Source: Whitmania pigra (lineage: Eukaryota; Annelida; Clitellata; Hirudinida; Haemopidae). Taken from it: a stretch of DNA of 64,000 bases. The notes under the pieces were generated by a model. The model ran no database searches, was not told the DNA's origin, and saw only the letters and a list, made by a program, of their open reading frames with translations. Positions 12,690 to 24,531 of this stretch are shown one piece after another; the stretch's first letter is position 1, and every line of letters starts with the position of its first letter. The DNA is taken from contig JAJTWR010000314.1 in the NCBI GenBank assembly GCA_021613335.1, positions 1,601,001-1,665,000 of the forward strand, read 5' to 3'. The position numbers and the translations under genes are program-made.

Positions 12690-14011
12690 TACAACTCACT
12701 TCTACGAATTCTAAAGTTTCAATAGTCGTGTTCTGGTATGCATTAGTTAATATCAGGTGGTTCAAGTAGAATTTTGATGTCGCGCGGTTTGGATTCTTCA
12801 TTATGTGGTTCAACATGAAGTCCAATATTTGAGGAGATTCCAACTGGATGAAATAATTTTTACAAATTTTACTTTTATGACTTTAGAACTTATATTTAAA
12901 TACTGTAACTAATTAATTACTGACCACATTAAAAATCCAAATGAAATCCGTTTCTTCCATGTCCTGAATTTTAAACAAATAATTATAAAACGTAACTTTT
13001 TAATTCTAACGCCATAATTAAACACCTTTTCGTAGAGTCCAAAGTTCACGATCGTATTCACAAATTTCCTGTAAAAAATGTTACGCGATTAGCTTAATCG
13101 GAATGGCTGACCATTCATAATTTCATGTTGCAATTAACTAAGTTTGAGAATGATTTAAATAGCTCACTTCATGAAATTCACATTCCAGGTATGCAAAGTA
13201 TCGGCAATTTCAAACATCATCCTGTAAAGCAATTGAGATTGTAGCTACTGTTTGTACTAATGTTATATGACACAGTTTCATGCTTATTTACCTCGATATA
13301 TCCACAAAGCAGCCATTTCTGTCTGTCCAATATTTTTCGATGAGGACAACTATGATATAAACAGAAAATCATTGTATTAAATTGCTTATTAAATCGTGTT
13401 AATAGGTTTGTCATACCTTTTCAATTCTCTGCCAATTGCTGTTGGTTACAGGATCGATTTTTATTTTGCATAGTAGTTGACGTATAATCTCAAGTGGGAC
13501 ATAATATGGAAAATATTCAATGTTTGTTAATACTGAATCCACAGTGGTAGTTGTACCGACCTATGAATAATGTATTAGTTATTAAATAATGTGTTGTTTA
13601 TTCAATAATGTCGTAATTTGTTTGTTCGACACTGGTTCTTCAACCTGACATTACCGTTCGTGCGCATTTCTCAAAATGAGCTAGACGTGTCTCGTCTGAG
13701 AAACCCATTATTCCAAGATATTTTAAATTTCTTTCTTTAAGAAATTCCATGTCAAAACTGAAATGAAATAAAATGGTTTAATACCGTACAGAAAATACAT
13801 ATATATAATTGTAGGAGTTTATCATATTGATATCATATTGATAGATTATTTTCTATAAATCAATGATAAGTTGATAGGGATGGTGATTACTCTTTGGGAA
13901 TGTGCAATTCTGCCAAGTTTAAATTTTCAAGATTTGGAGAATTGTTCAAAAAGGACAAAATTGTTTCTTGGGGATAAACAACGAACACATTCATCACACT
14001 GAGAGATCTGC

Positions 14012-14473
14012 AGAGTCGGAAATGTTCATTAGGTCTACTTTCGTTATTTGCAATCATTAATGTTAATGGTTAGTTAGTTTTTTTAAGTAATTGTAATGGT
14101 GTTATCATTTCCTAATTTTAAGTTTATATTTTCATGTATTGCATATATTAAGTCGAAATAGCTATTAACAGACGATTCAATGTATTGCATCAACCATATA
14201 CTGAATCAATAATAGTTTAGTTACTTATTAAATTTTCCGAATTGCAGCCACATCGCAGACTCACTTGCTTATTCAGTTTAGAGACTTATACGGATGCGTT
14301 GTCCGCTGTTTAACTGCTATTTCCAGGCAAATAATTTAAAATATTTATGAAGAGGCTTCAGATCGGGATAAGTCAATAATAATAATAACAAATCAATAAT
14401 GATTGGATGAAGGGAACCAAATTTATCAGTTCCTCCCGAGCATCGAAGCCCCTAGCTAATCTTCTAATGTTAA
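14012..14473. other. Intron of LRR-like copy 3, no gene seen
   Basis: AT-rich intronic sequence left of the hAT element. Together with 16717-16785 it forms the intron into which the element inserted. Confidence 0.5.
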
Positions 14474-14481
14474 GCTTGAGG

Positions 14482-16708
14482 CAGAGGCGTAGCCTGGGTA
14501 TTTTGCGCCCGGGGACAAACTATAGAATTGGCGCCCTTTTCCATGTCTATATATTTAATCTTACTGTATTACACTAAATTTGAAATTGTAATAAAAATCA
14601 AATTTTAATGGCACAAGGCATCCATTTAAAAGTGAAAAACCTTTCTACAAATAGTAGCTCATCAGTCACCCAATCAGTCAGTCTAAGATGATTTACATGC
14701 ATAGTAGTCTAATAGTGTTTAAAATAGATTTATTTTTCTTGATTTAACAGTTGCAAACTGATCAATAACGTCATCAAAGTCTGTTTTCTCAAGCGTTTCT
14801 CTTTCTATACTAAGAAGAGCAAGATCACTGAGACGATCCTGTCCCATTGATGCACGCAGATACGAAAAAATAAGTTTCAATTTGCTGAATGATCGTTCAC
14901 AGCTTGCAATTGAAACCGCTATTGCTAACAAAATTTGTAGTGAAATTCGAAAATTCGGAAATACGTCGCTTCCATAAAGCACAATAAAACCAAGGAGATC
15001 CAAAGTAGTTTCTGGTAGAGTTTCAGTTCGCTTTCTCAGCAGCATTCTGCAGTCACCAATTTCGGTGAAGAGTTCGTAGCCATTAATGTCCATGTCGTAG
15101 AAAGTTGCAAAATCTGCACAACTTCGACGAATTTCATCTTTATCTGTGTCAGATGTCAGAAGAGTCTTAACGTCCAGCAGAAATCCAAATTTTGTGTTCA
15201 GGTCTTTGAGTCGTGAAAAACGTGTTGACATCTCCTGTTGAAGACGATCGAACACATTCTTCATAACACGCATTACTTCCTCTTCTGATGAGAGTCCTGC
15301 ATCTCTTGCCGGTTCTCCAGGCATTCTCCTACGTCGCCTAATTCTTCTTTCTACCGGAATATCCCATGCTGTGCATTTTGTTCTGGCGTTTTCGACCGCA
15401 GCCAGGCTCAAATCATCACGAAGCTTGATAAATTCTTGCTCCAAAGATTCAATATCAGTCGCAGCTTCCTTGAAATTTATGGTAGGATCTTGTAGGCGCT
15501 TCTGTGAACGATCAATTTTTCCAAGAACGACATTGCAGAAGTGTAATAAAACTATAAAATTAAAATTCAATATACAGGCCAGTAACTGCTGTGCACCACT
15601 TCTAGTTTCAGGTGTCATAGTGGAGTCTTCCGATAATATCTCTAGCAATCCAACTAGTTCATCCAGTCCTTCATGGATAGCTTTAAAAGCTTCAGATCGT
15701 GCACTCCAGACTCTCTTTTTACTGTTATGGGAAGAGCTCTTTTTAATTCTTCCCAACGAATTGTTGAATGAGAGAAAAACGAATATATGCTTTCAAGTGT
15801 TCCAAAAAAGTTACGACAACAGGATCTTGCTTAGCTGAATACACACCTGCTAAATTGAAGCTGTGGTTGTCACAGTTGACGAACAGTGCTCTAGGATTTC
15901 TGTCACATATTCGTTGTTGAAGGCCAGATATATGCCCAGTCATCACCGAAGCATTGTCATAACATTGAGCTCGACAGTCGGCTAGAGGTATCTCATCAGA
16001 ATTCAGTCTCTCGACGATGACTTTCTCTAGGCTTGCAGCATCTTTTGAATATATCTCGATATAACCTAAAAATGATTCTTTGATTTTTAATACAAACTAT
16101 TATTTGAAGCTATCATATAATCAACGGTAATTTCAGTTAAAACTAAAAATATAATAACTTTCTTTTGGCAGTTGGCGGCCACCGGCCCAGTCCAAGCCTG
16201 GTGGGGGCGCTCGCTGCAGTGCAACTTTGCGTTAGCCTGATACCAATGGGAGTTTCAGAAATTGTTTTGACGTTTTCACGCTTTCACGAATGTTGTTTAT
16301 CTTTGTCTATATTAGAACAATCACAACCAGTCTCTGATAAAAAGTTTTAATATACCTTAATAGAGTGTAATCCGTTTTAAACCACAATAAGTTCGTCAAC
16401 AACTTAGTAGTATTACAGTAGTAGCCACTGCAGAGTGCACCCAGAATCCGTATCCTGACTGGCAGCAGTGGTGGTGGGCTCACTGAGTTCACTGAGCTGG
16501 CAGCAGCATCAACCAGGTCTGGATGGCAGACGTATCAGACGATGGCTCATATCTGCCCTGCTCCAGCCGCCGCTGTTGGCTAGCTTGTGAGTGTGACCTG
16601 TTTTACCAATGTCGCCAAAATTAGGTAACCCTCATTTTGGCGCCCCTGTATCTTGGCGCCCGGGGACATATGTACCCCCTTGCCCCCCCCCCCCTAGCTA
16701 CGCCTCTG
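14482..16708 (-). mobile_element. hAT DNA transposon with TIRs and 8-bp target duplication
   Basis: The left end reads CAGAGGCGTAGCC and the right end ...GCTACGCCTCTG, giving inverted terminal repeats of about 12 bp. Both flanks carry the same 8 bp, GCTTGAGG (14474-14481 and 16709-16716), the target-site duplication expected of hAT elements. Internal subterminal repeats include 'tggcgcccggggaca' near both ends. The 2227 bp element carries a frameshifted transposase missing its N-terminal part. It lies in an intron of LRR-like copy 3. Confidence 0.95.
14719..16130 (-). pseudogene. hAT transposase (TTF/ZMYM-like type), frameshifted and N-truncated
   Basis: Transposase for the surrounding element. 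The C-terminal dimerisation (hATC) motif 'SIASCERSFSKLKLIFSYLR' is clear in the 345-codon frame 15756-14719. Upstream, 'CRAQCYDNASVMTGHISGLQ' and 'LFVNCDNHSFNLAGV' are typical of the catalytic core of this subfamily. The frame breaks twice: near 15805 in a T-run, and near 15725 in an A-run. Homology stops near 16130, so the BED/TTF zinc finger and the first part of the catalytic region are gone. The protein is unlikely to be active. Confidence 0.9.
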
Positions 16709-17160
16709 GCTTGAGGTTGCTGATTGGCTGAGATTCGGAAAATTTATACAAAGTGCCAAAATAATTTGCTATTGGTGGCAAGATATTACAGCTCAAAATA
16801 AAATTTTGATGACCTCAAGTCTTTTAAACTCTTATATTCGTCATGTAATGTTGAGCCTTTCGATCCAAACACCGTGAAACTTTTTAACACTTTGAGTTCA
16901 TAAAATATTTTGACGAAGTTATTTTTACAACGCTTAAAACATTCCTTCTCTTTTCTTGTCTCTAAACATGCGCCAAAGTAACCCAGTTCAATGGCTTCCA
17001 AAGTTTCGGAACATGAGGCTACATCGAAAAAAGCTAATATGTATGACGAGAAAACTTTGAAGTTAATTGACAATTTCTTCAGTCTTGGGAATGTTACTGG
17101 CCGTTGTCCCAAATGCTTGCTATTAAATCGACTTCTGCGAATAGAAACATTTTTTTTCAA

Positions 17161-17884
17161 TTTATAGTATTAATCTGCAATATCTAAAAGTAGTAAATAA
17201 ACATTGTCGTAATGCAGTTGAATCATCGGCCCGGGTGTTTGCCAAAAAGCGTCGAGATAGAAGAAAATATGGCGGCATTATATTAAACATAACTATAAAT
17301 ATTAAAAAGTGATTGAAGTTACGGTACGTACATGATGTGAGTTAATCAATGAGAAGGTATATGCATGTGTTTTTAGTGTTTTTTACATACAAGTTTGTTA
17401 ACAACTAAAGGTATTTGTGCATCAACTAACAGCAGTGATTTACCAGTGAACAATAAAAACTAACTTTGATTCTAAATACCAAACTTTCATTAAATTTCCT
17501 ATATTGATAACACACAGATCACTTACAAAATCACAAAAAAACCGGAGACTACTCACTCGAATCGAGATAACAAGTCAAGTGGCTAATTTGCCCCTCTTTT
17601 GTATTCGATATATTAATGTTCGGTGATGTAAAAACATAACCGATGAGAAAATAGTTAACGAAAAGAAGAAATTTGGCTGTTCCACTTAAAAAATAACTTA
17701 TTAGGGTTGGCGACTTAACCGAGGTCGAGATAAGTGGGTTGCATAATACTTTAATTTGCAATTGTAAATAGCAGAAAAAAGTTAATCTCTGCCAAACCAT
17801 GAATTGAACAATGCAATTATAATGAGGCTTACTAATAGAGACAAAATTAAAACTTACTTTTTTCTATCTTTGGTATTGTGGAAA
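17161..17884. other. Intron of LRR-like copy 3
   Basis: Most of this is the intron between exons 2 and 3 of the broken LRR-like copy, much longer than in copies 1 and 2. The last ~25 bases are the 3' remainder of exon 2. No independent gene or recognisable element. Confidence 0.45.
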
Positions 17885-17892
17885 CCAATTTG

Positions 17893-18761
17893 CAGTGTTG
17901 TAAAAATTACCTCATTTCGGTAATTAGTTACAAGTAAAAGTATTAGCTCAAAAAGCTACTTAAGTATGAGTAAGAGTCTTGCCTCACAAAGTTACTCAAG
18001 TAAAAGTAAAAAGTTACAGCATCCAAAAGTTACTTTTAAGTAAAAATTACAAGTAACTTTGATGCCGCCATTATTGTGATCATACATCAGGCACCCCGTC
18101 ATAACAGCCCGGCGACAAAATAGCCCCGACATTAGAAGATGCTATTTTGGCTACCAGTTTCTCGTGAAGCTTGACAATCGTTGGCAACAGATATCCCATA
18201 TTCCTTAACTTCTGTTGGATGCACGCGTTCCACATGCTTCTTCAAGTTAGATGAAGAACCTTCATATGCTGAACATATAGTTTATTTTCTGTTGTCAGAG
18301 TAGGCATGCATATTTATATGATTTTCCTTTGATTGAAATCTGAACATTTTGTTCAAATATGGCCACGGACCATCTTCACCCTTGTTCCTCTAATCTTCGC
18401 TAACGACACTCAAACTGGCTTCAAATGAATCCATACTACGATTTATTAAATCTTATATTATTATATGTATACAATATTATATATTAAAAACGCTTCGGTG
18501 TGACTAATCAACAATTTCCGATTTAACAAAAAAAAGGTTTTCGAACGAACCAAAGAATAACAATCTAGAATTTTAATAAAATTTTAAAATAAAATAAACT
18601 AATTTAAAATTTATTTATGTTACTTTGTAACGTCTTGTGCCAAAAATGTAACGAATTAAAAATATGACCGAAAATAGTAATTTGTTACAAGTAAAAATTA
18701 CCAAAAAAATGTAATTAATTACAGTAACGAATTACATGTAATTCGATACTGCACAACACTG
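17893..18761. mobile_element. Non-autonomous hAT element (869 bp) inside a coding exon
   Basis: Ends are CAGTGTTG...CAACACTG, flanked by a perfect 8-bp duplication CCAATTTG (17885-17892 and 18762-18769). The interior near the ends is rich in 'aagtaaaagt' and 'aagtaactt' units, a pattern common in non-autonomous hAT elements. No transposase frame is present. Removing it would rejoin the LRR-like exon 2 reading frame of copy 3. Confidence 0.93.
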
Positions 18762-19390
18762 CCAATTTGAAGGATTTCAATCGAATGAGAATATCCCTTA
18801 ATGACATCATATAACCTTCGCCTGATACGATATGAACGGAAAGAGAATTCTTTCAACGGAAGTTTGGAATTAGCAACTTTCACCAAGTCTTCCGGTTGAT
18901 AATATCCATGCAACAAATTAACATTAACCCAATTGAGGTTATCTCTGCAGGGTAGGCAAGGTTTTAGGAACTGGGAAGGAATTGGCCATCCTATTTCCCG
19001 CCCTTTATGTTGAATGTCTTCGAAAATATTTGGAGGTAAACGAATACCTTTCTTTAAAACTGAAAAAACTATTCTGAATTAATAAATGTTTGATAGCAAG
19101 AACATTTAATCAAAAAATAATTTCATAACCAACAAGCTTAAATATAGAAATGCTTAAATTTGCTTGACATTGACTATGTTCTTATGTACTGTATTTCAAA
19201 TATTGAAGTAGCTATAAAAAAGTGGAATTAATATCTTACCTCTTCCTGCAATCTCTTCAATGTCGAGAAATATTTTGTCGAAATTGATGGCAGTGCCCTT
19301 CAAAAGAATATTTCTTAAACTTGGTATCCTTATGTTCTGGGAGTCATCTAGGAGTATTATTTCAAATATATAATTTTTGCGAATCGATAT

Positions 19391-19961
19391 GCATATTACT
19401 TATAACCACTGTAAACAATCTTTATCTATATCTATATTTTGTATATTTGTTATACTAAGGTACGTCTTACGTTACAGCTGTAATAGAGCTGTTATTCTAA
19501 AATTTTATTGTTATTATAATCTATGTGCGGTTACACTATGTATATGTTATGTTACACCAGTATAAACATAAACTATTTATTGTATAATATTGTACCTACT
19601 CATCATTAAAATTTCCTTTACTCGATGAAAACTGGTTATAGTGGAATAGTTCTGTAATTTTTGATACAAAATTTTTATTTATTTCCTACAAAATTCCATT
19701 TATTAGATACCGAAGAAACCGTTTTGAAAGTTTTAAATATTTCGTTTAATAACTTTTTAAAGAAAAATAATCAATATAATTTTAATGTAATATTTTATTG
19801 CGTTGGACCAGCCCTTTGCTTCAACTCGTCATTAATCGTCAGTCTCGTAATGTCATATTCTGAATGTGTCATCTACTGAAACTTATTAGGGTGCGTTGCG
19901 ATAAGGGACTGCAGCGGCAACGATAACTGACTGCTGTTACAACCTTTATTTTACAACAACG
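19391..19961. other. 5' flank of LRR-like copy 3
   Basis: Diverged version of 5193-5753. The plus-strand ORF seen in copy 1 stops after about ten codons here. Nothing else recognised. Confidence 0.5.
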
Positions 19962-20162
19962 ATGACAATGTTCCGAGTAACCGACTGTAATTTGGTACAG
20001 CGACGTAGCCGCCAATCGCCATCTCATGTCACTCCTCGTCTGCGATTCGTCTGCCTGGGGATGTGCGATCCTAAAGAAACACGAAATTGGGAACCAATGG
20101 CTCAAATACATATCGTACGAAGTATTACGGTAAATGATAATGAATCAGCTTCAAGTACTTAA
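19962..20162 (+). CDS. Short conserved ORF beside LRR-like copy 3 (66 aa), hypothetical
   Basis: Counterpart of 5754-5963, read from an ATG at 19962 or the methionine one codon later. It keeps 'RRSRQSPSHVTPRL', 'VCLGMCDPKE' and 'NWEPMAQIH' and the same stop, with length changes in multiples of three. No known domain. It survives next to a dead LRR-like copy, so it is either an independent product or simply not yet decayed. Confidence 0.3.
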   Translation: MTMFRVTDCNLVQRRSRQSPSHVTPRLRFVCLGMCDPKETRNWEPMAQIHIVRSITVNDNESASST

Positions 20163-20599
20163 AATAATGTATTTAACTATTATTAATTATAAACAACACA
20201 AAACTTTTGTGTAAATGCAATTGGATTTTTCCAGATAGTTCCAGAATTACAGGTTTAATGTACTAGATCGTCAGATGAATTTGATTTAAGGTAATTTAAT
20301 AAAAAAAACTTTCGTGTTATTATTGCTATTTTTGATTCAATTCATCTTTTCACTTCACCCGAACTTTAACTAGGTAAACAACGGCTGGTTGCCGCCTCTT
20401 TTCTTGTAGTTGCTACAAATTTCATTGTAAAGATGCTTCGGTATTATTATATTTCTTGGAGAAACTGAGCATATTCTTTTTATTTTTTATGAGAGGTTTG
20501 AAATGCTAACGCCCAGAGTGTGAATGCCTTAATTCGTTTGTGAAGTCATGTGATAACAGAATTTGAATAAAGAGAAGCGACTGTATCAATATTTTGAAG
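20163..20599. promoter_or_regulatory. Upstream region of SPG21 (no motif identified)
   Basis: About 440 bp between the short ORF and the SPG21 start. The promoter should lie here, but no TATA box or initiator could be assigned with confidence. Confidence 0.25.
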
Positions 20600-22845
20600 A
20601 TGTCCACATTATCTGAAGAATATCTTAACTTCAGAAGCAGCATATCATTGAAAAAGGTTAATTATTTTTCGCCAAGTTATATAAAATACTTTCTGACAAG
20701 CGTATTAGAATAACGTATATAGTCGGTTGCGATAATTTATTTGATTTATGTCGCTTAAACACATATTAATGAGGCTCGTCTAATTTGCAAGTCAACCTTT
20801 TTATAATGACTCCAGCAGTTGAATTAATTATCTCTTCAGTTAAATTGTGTGTTGATTTGACTGAGCATTTCTTTTTTAATGTATTTTTAATGATTTTTAA
20901 ATGAAAATTTTACTTGAAACTCTTTCATTTTTTATTTTTGGTTATAACAAAAACGTTATCATGCATTATTTCAGATCTGCATTGGTGAAGACCAGACATG
21001 GTCTTTGTATGATGCTGGACCAAGAATCGTCACTTCCCCAATAATATTTCTGCCACCGGCGAGTGGGAGAGCAGACGTGTATTTCATGCAACTTTCTTGC
21101 CTTAGTAAAATTGGTTATAGAGCCATTTCTGTGAGCTTCTATCATTCTTGATGATGAGCTGTGATAAAATTTTGACAAATTGCCTATAATTGAGTTTGTT
21201 TTGATTTTTAATTACAAATAATTACTAATTAATGTTCACCTTTGACCAAACGTGCACTGGTTAATAATGGTAATCAACTTGTTTAACTTGTTCACCAGAT
21301 TGAATATCCTGTCCTATGGACTGTCAGAGATTTTTGCCTTGGTTTTAACAAACTTCTCAATGCTCTGAACTTAGGGCAGGTTGTGGAAATGTTCTTGTTT
21401 GTCAGGAGTTGTCATAATTTTGGTCATCATTGTTGTGAAGATTACTGTGGGTTGATGATGATTCTTGATAGGCTTACAAATTAATGGGCTTAATAATTAG
21501 GACTAAAGTATTATATTGTGATTTGATAAGTAAATACTTTCCTAAGAAAGGTCTGTTGTCTTTACTTACGAGTCATCGCATTACGTTATTTCTTATTATC
21601 TGAATCTGTTTCCTATTTCCTTCATTCAATTGTCATTGAAAGCAACCCACTTATGCTCCAGATCCATCTCTTTGGTTCTGCAATAGGGGGCTTTCTTGCG
21701 ATGAAGTTTGCACAGTTTTCGAAATCAGCCAATCGGGTTCAGTCCATTGTCCTTTGCAATTCGTTCACCGATTCCTCGATATTTGGCTCCCGATTTCCAG
21801 CGATACCATCTGCCATGTTGGTTTTATTATCTTATTTAAATATATTTATATATAATTAATTAACCAGTGAGATAATATGATTAGATAAATAATGATTAAC
21901 TTAAAGAAGATCCAAGAGATATTTGTGAATTGTGTAGTTGTTCTCTTGCACTTATTTATTGAATTTAATTTTTATTAAATTTATTATATATTATTTGTTA
22001 AAACTTGCCTCATGATCAATCCTTTTTATGCTTTGGGATGCCAGGGCAGTTGCTTGATTATTTTTTGCATGCATTACTATAAAGTTTTAATTATTTGTTG
22101 TTATTTACTTAAAATACTTTACTCGTAATAAGGGCTTACGCTGTTGTAACTAGATGAGTTAAGTTGGGTCTTATTAGCATAAATATTCAGATCTTTATTC
22201 CAATTGGTGTTGTGATTCCTGTAGATTCTGGATCCTCCCAAGTGTGGTGTTGAGGAAGTTGGTCATGGGTGATTTCAAGAGTGGAGAGGATTACGATCCA
22301 CCAACCAAATACTCCATGGACTTTCTGAGGCACTCGGTATGATGATTATCATGATGGTTATGGCTAAAAGAACTGATGGTTATGGTAGTGGTGGTGAGAC
22401 CCAAGTTGATCCCATCTCATTAGTTCACAGAAACCTTAAAGAAATTGTTAGCCGATGTAACTGTTAACCAACTGAAACTACACGCTAACAATTTCATTGG
22501 TCGACCTTTAGCTTCATTATTAATGAAGTAAACTATTAAAAAGAAGCATTAACGATCATTACGTGACCGATCGAACAACTGGTGGTGGTGGTGACGATAA
22601 TCTTGATACTTGTTGCTCCAAACAGTTGGACTCGTTGAACCAGGAAGAGCTAGCTTCGAGGCTTGTCTTGAACTGCACGAACGATTACATCCAGCCTCAG
22701 TACTTGAGGAACGTGTCTGTGATGATCATCGAGGTGGTTGGTGGTTATTAATTTGGCTGATGAACGTTGTTTTTGATTTTTTTCTTTTTTAAGTCTTTAA
22801 ATCTGTCGGCATGAATTATTATTATTATTATTGTTATTATTATTA

Positions 22846-22881
<36 letters not shown>

Positions 22882-23803
22882 TTTTCATTTACGGTAATAA
22901 CATGCTTATTTATAAAGCACCATAAGACTCAGTGTCTTAGAATTATTTATATTGATCTTATGTCAATCATAAGGAGTGATTCTGTTAAATTTTGACTTTT
23001 TGTGTCATTCTCCAGGTGAACAACTGCAATGCACTGGATCAACTGGTCTTGGATGAAACACAGAAGTGCTTTCCTGATGCAAAATTGGCTCAACTCAAGA
23101 GTGGGGGGAACTTCCCATTCATCAGTCGAGCTGAAGACATCAACATCTTCATTCAGGTAGCCTTCAGTATCACCTGGTGAATTTTATTAAAATATTTTAA
23201 CAGCACTAATAATATTGATAATGACATCAGTAATACTAACAATTGCTGTCGAAAGATGGACAAGTAGTAGTGATTACAGTAATTTTAGCTACTGTTGGTT
23301 TGATTGGGAGTATTACATTAAAATTGTTATATTTGTAATCGGTCAATAGATAAATTTACTTTTTGAACAGTTATGGTTACAAAAGGAAATGTAATTATCA
23401 TGCATCTTATCTTCATCCAAATTATCTCTTAATTGCCTCCTCAGATCCACATGAAGCCTTTCCTAACCATGAAAGGCTGTTCACCCATCACTGGGGACAA
23501 CATCCTGACTTCCATTGTAAGGGAGGCAGAAGCCCTTTTGATTCCCTCTATCATGTCTCCACTCGAACAAGACGAGACTTTGGAGCCCAATGCTGCTGCA
23601 AAAAGCCAAGAGTCTCCATTGTATTCCAATATGTAAGCAGATTTCCTTGTTATTGGAATTGCAATTGCATTTGCATTAAGGTGTTGTTGCATTTGTTTTC
23701 CTTCAGTTCAGCCTCGTCTCAGAATGATCTCCAGCCTGTGCCACCCAAACCACTGGGAAATTTTGAAACCGTGCAGGTCGACATTGAAAGAACTGATGAT
23801 TAG
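20600..23803 (+). CDS. SPG21: Maspardin (SPG21/ACP33), alpha/beta-hydrolase-fold protein
   Basis: Nine exons with consistent GT/AG junctions and phases: 20600-20656, 20975-21130, 21299-21379, 21662-21816, 22225-22336, 22626-22733, 23016-23156, 23445-23632, 23707-23803. They give about 364 aa, against 308 in human maspardin. The order of conserved blocks matches maspardin: 'TWSLYDAGPR', 'PIIFLPPASG', 'IEYPVLWTVRDFC', 'HLFGSAIGGFLAMKFAQ', 'LCNSF.D.SIF', 'ELASRLVLNC', 'LKSGGNFPFISRA', 'NIFIQIHMKPF'. In vertebrates the protein is cytosolic/endosomal, binds CD4 and is mutated in Mast syndrome. The nucleophile-elbow motif here is G-S-A-I-G, with alanine at the central serine position of GxSxG, so hydrolase activity is doubtful. 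The C-terminal tail is longer than in human. The ATG is chosen because it opens the first exon with family-like 'SLKK'. Confidence 0.93.
22819..22881. repeat. (ATT)n microsatellite in SPG21 intron 6
   Basis: Near-perfect ATT repeats with a few GTT units, between exons 6 and 7. Confidence 0.95.
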
Positions 23804-24531
23804 CCCTCTGCCTCACTTCCTGCTTGAAATTTATTCATGGCTTGAATATACTAGCTAATTTTTTTTATAATGACAGATAATTTTGGCCAAGGAAGGATTT
23901 AAGTTGATAAACTTTGCTTTTGGGAACCACATTTTTGGTGTGAATGCTTGGATGGGACTGCTTATTACTTTTTCTGAGTAACTCGGCTTTATCAAAAAAG
24001 TTTTCTACTTGTTGAAATTTGCGGTTGAAGGTTGTTCGTGGTTCGGCGGTTCGTGGCTATCCCGCTTGGAGTCTATTATTGGCTTGTTAATTGCTAAAAC
24101 TCGACTGGGTATTTTAGTGGTAATGGGAGAGATGGGTTGTTTTCGTCCTACAGGATCACCCGGTATTAAACCATATTAGCTTAATTGCGCTTCTTAGGTT
24201 CTTACTTGCTCAATTAGATTGGGGAGTTTGTTTACGGTTCGTTTTCGTTCGGATCGGATTCGTCACGATTGCTTTTGGTTGTTCAATGGGGTATGAGATT
24301 ATGGGTGTCGTCTGCTTCAGCAACGAGTTGCGAAGACCAGGAGTCAATTTTCTGTAATTTTAAGTCGTGTACAATGTGACGTCTGGGCCAGGATACAGCA
24401 ATATTCGTTCTCATGTATTGTAAAATGTAGTATTTCGTCTACTCTACAATCAAAACATATTTCGATTTTAATCTGGAGAAGTCGTCATCTAGTCATTTAT
24501 ATGCAGCACTAGTCGGTCTTGGTGGGAAACA
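23804..24531. other. Intergenic between SPG21 and the coiled-coil gene
   Basis: About 730 bp holding the SPG21 3' UTR and the promoter/5' UTR of the next gene, both on the plus strand. No clear AATAAA hexamer or TATA box was assigned. Confidence 0.4.

Larger units (their letters stand above)
12690..19390 (-). pseudogene. LRR-like gene copy 3, disrupted
   Basis: A diverged third copy. Exon 1 (19390-~19240) has ATA where copies 1 and 2 have the ATG start. Exon 2 (~19062 down to ~17858) is split by an 869 bp hAT-type insertion after 'IEILQIG'; it resumes with 'FHNTKDRK' and ends at a strong GTAAGT donor. Exon 3 is near 17132-16790 ('VTFPRLKKLSINFK'). A 2.2 kb hAT element then occupies the next intron. 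Further exons follow at about 14011-13905 ('LRSLSVMNVF', 'SPNLENLNL'), 13760-13640, 13565-13420, 13355-13292, 13203-13168, 13070-13030, 12965-12920 and 12845-12705, in the same order as the other copies. Most downstream exons still read open, so loss of function may be recent, or an alternative start may exist. Confidence 0.65.
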
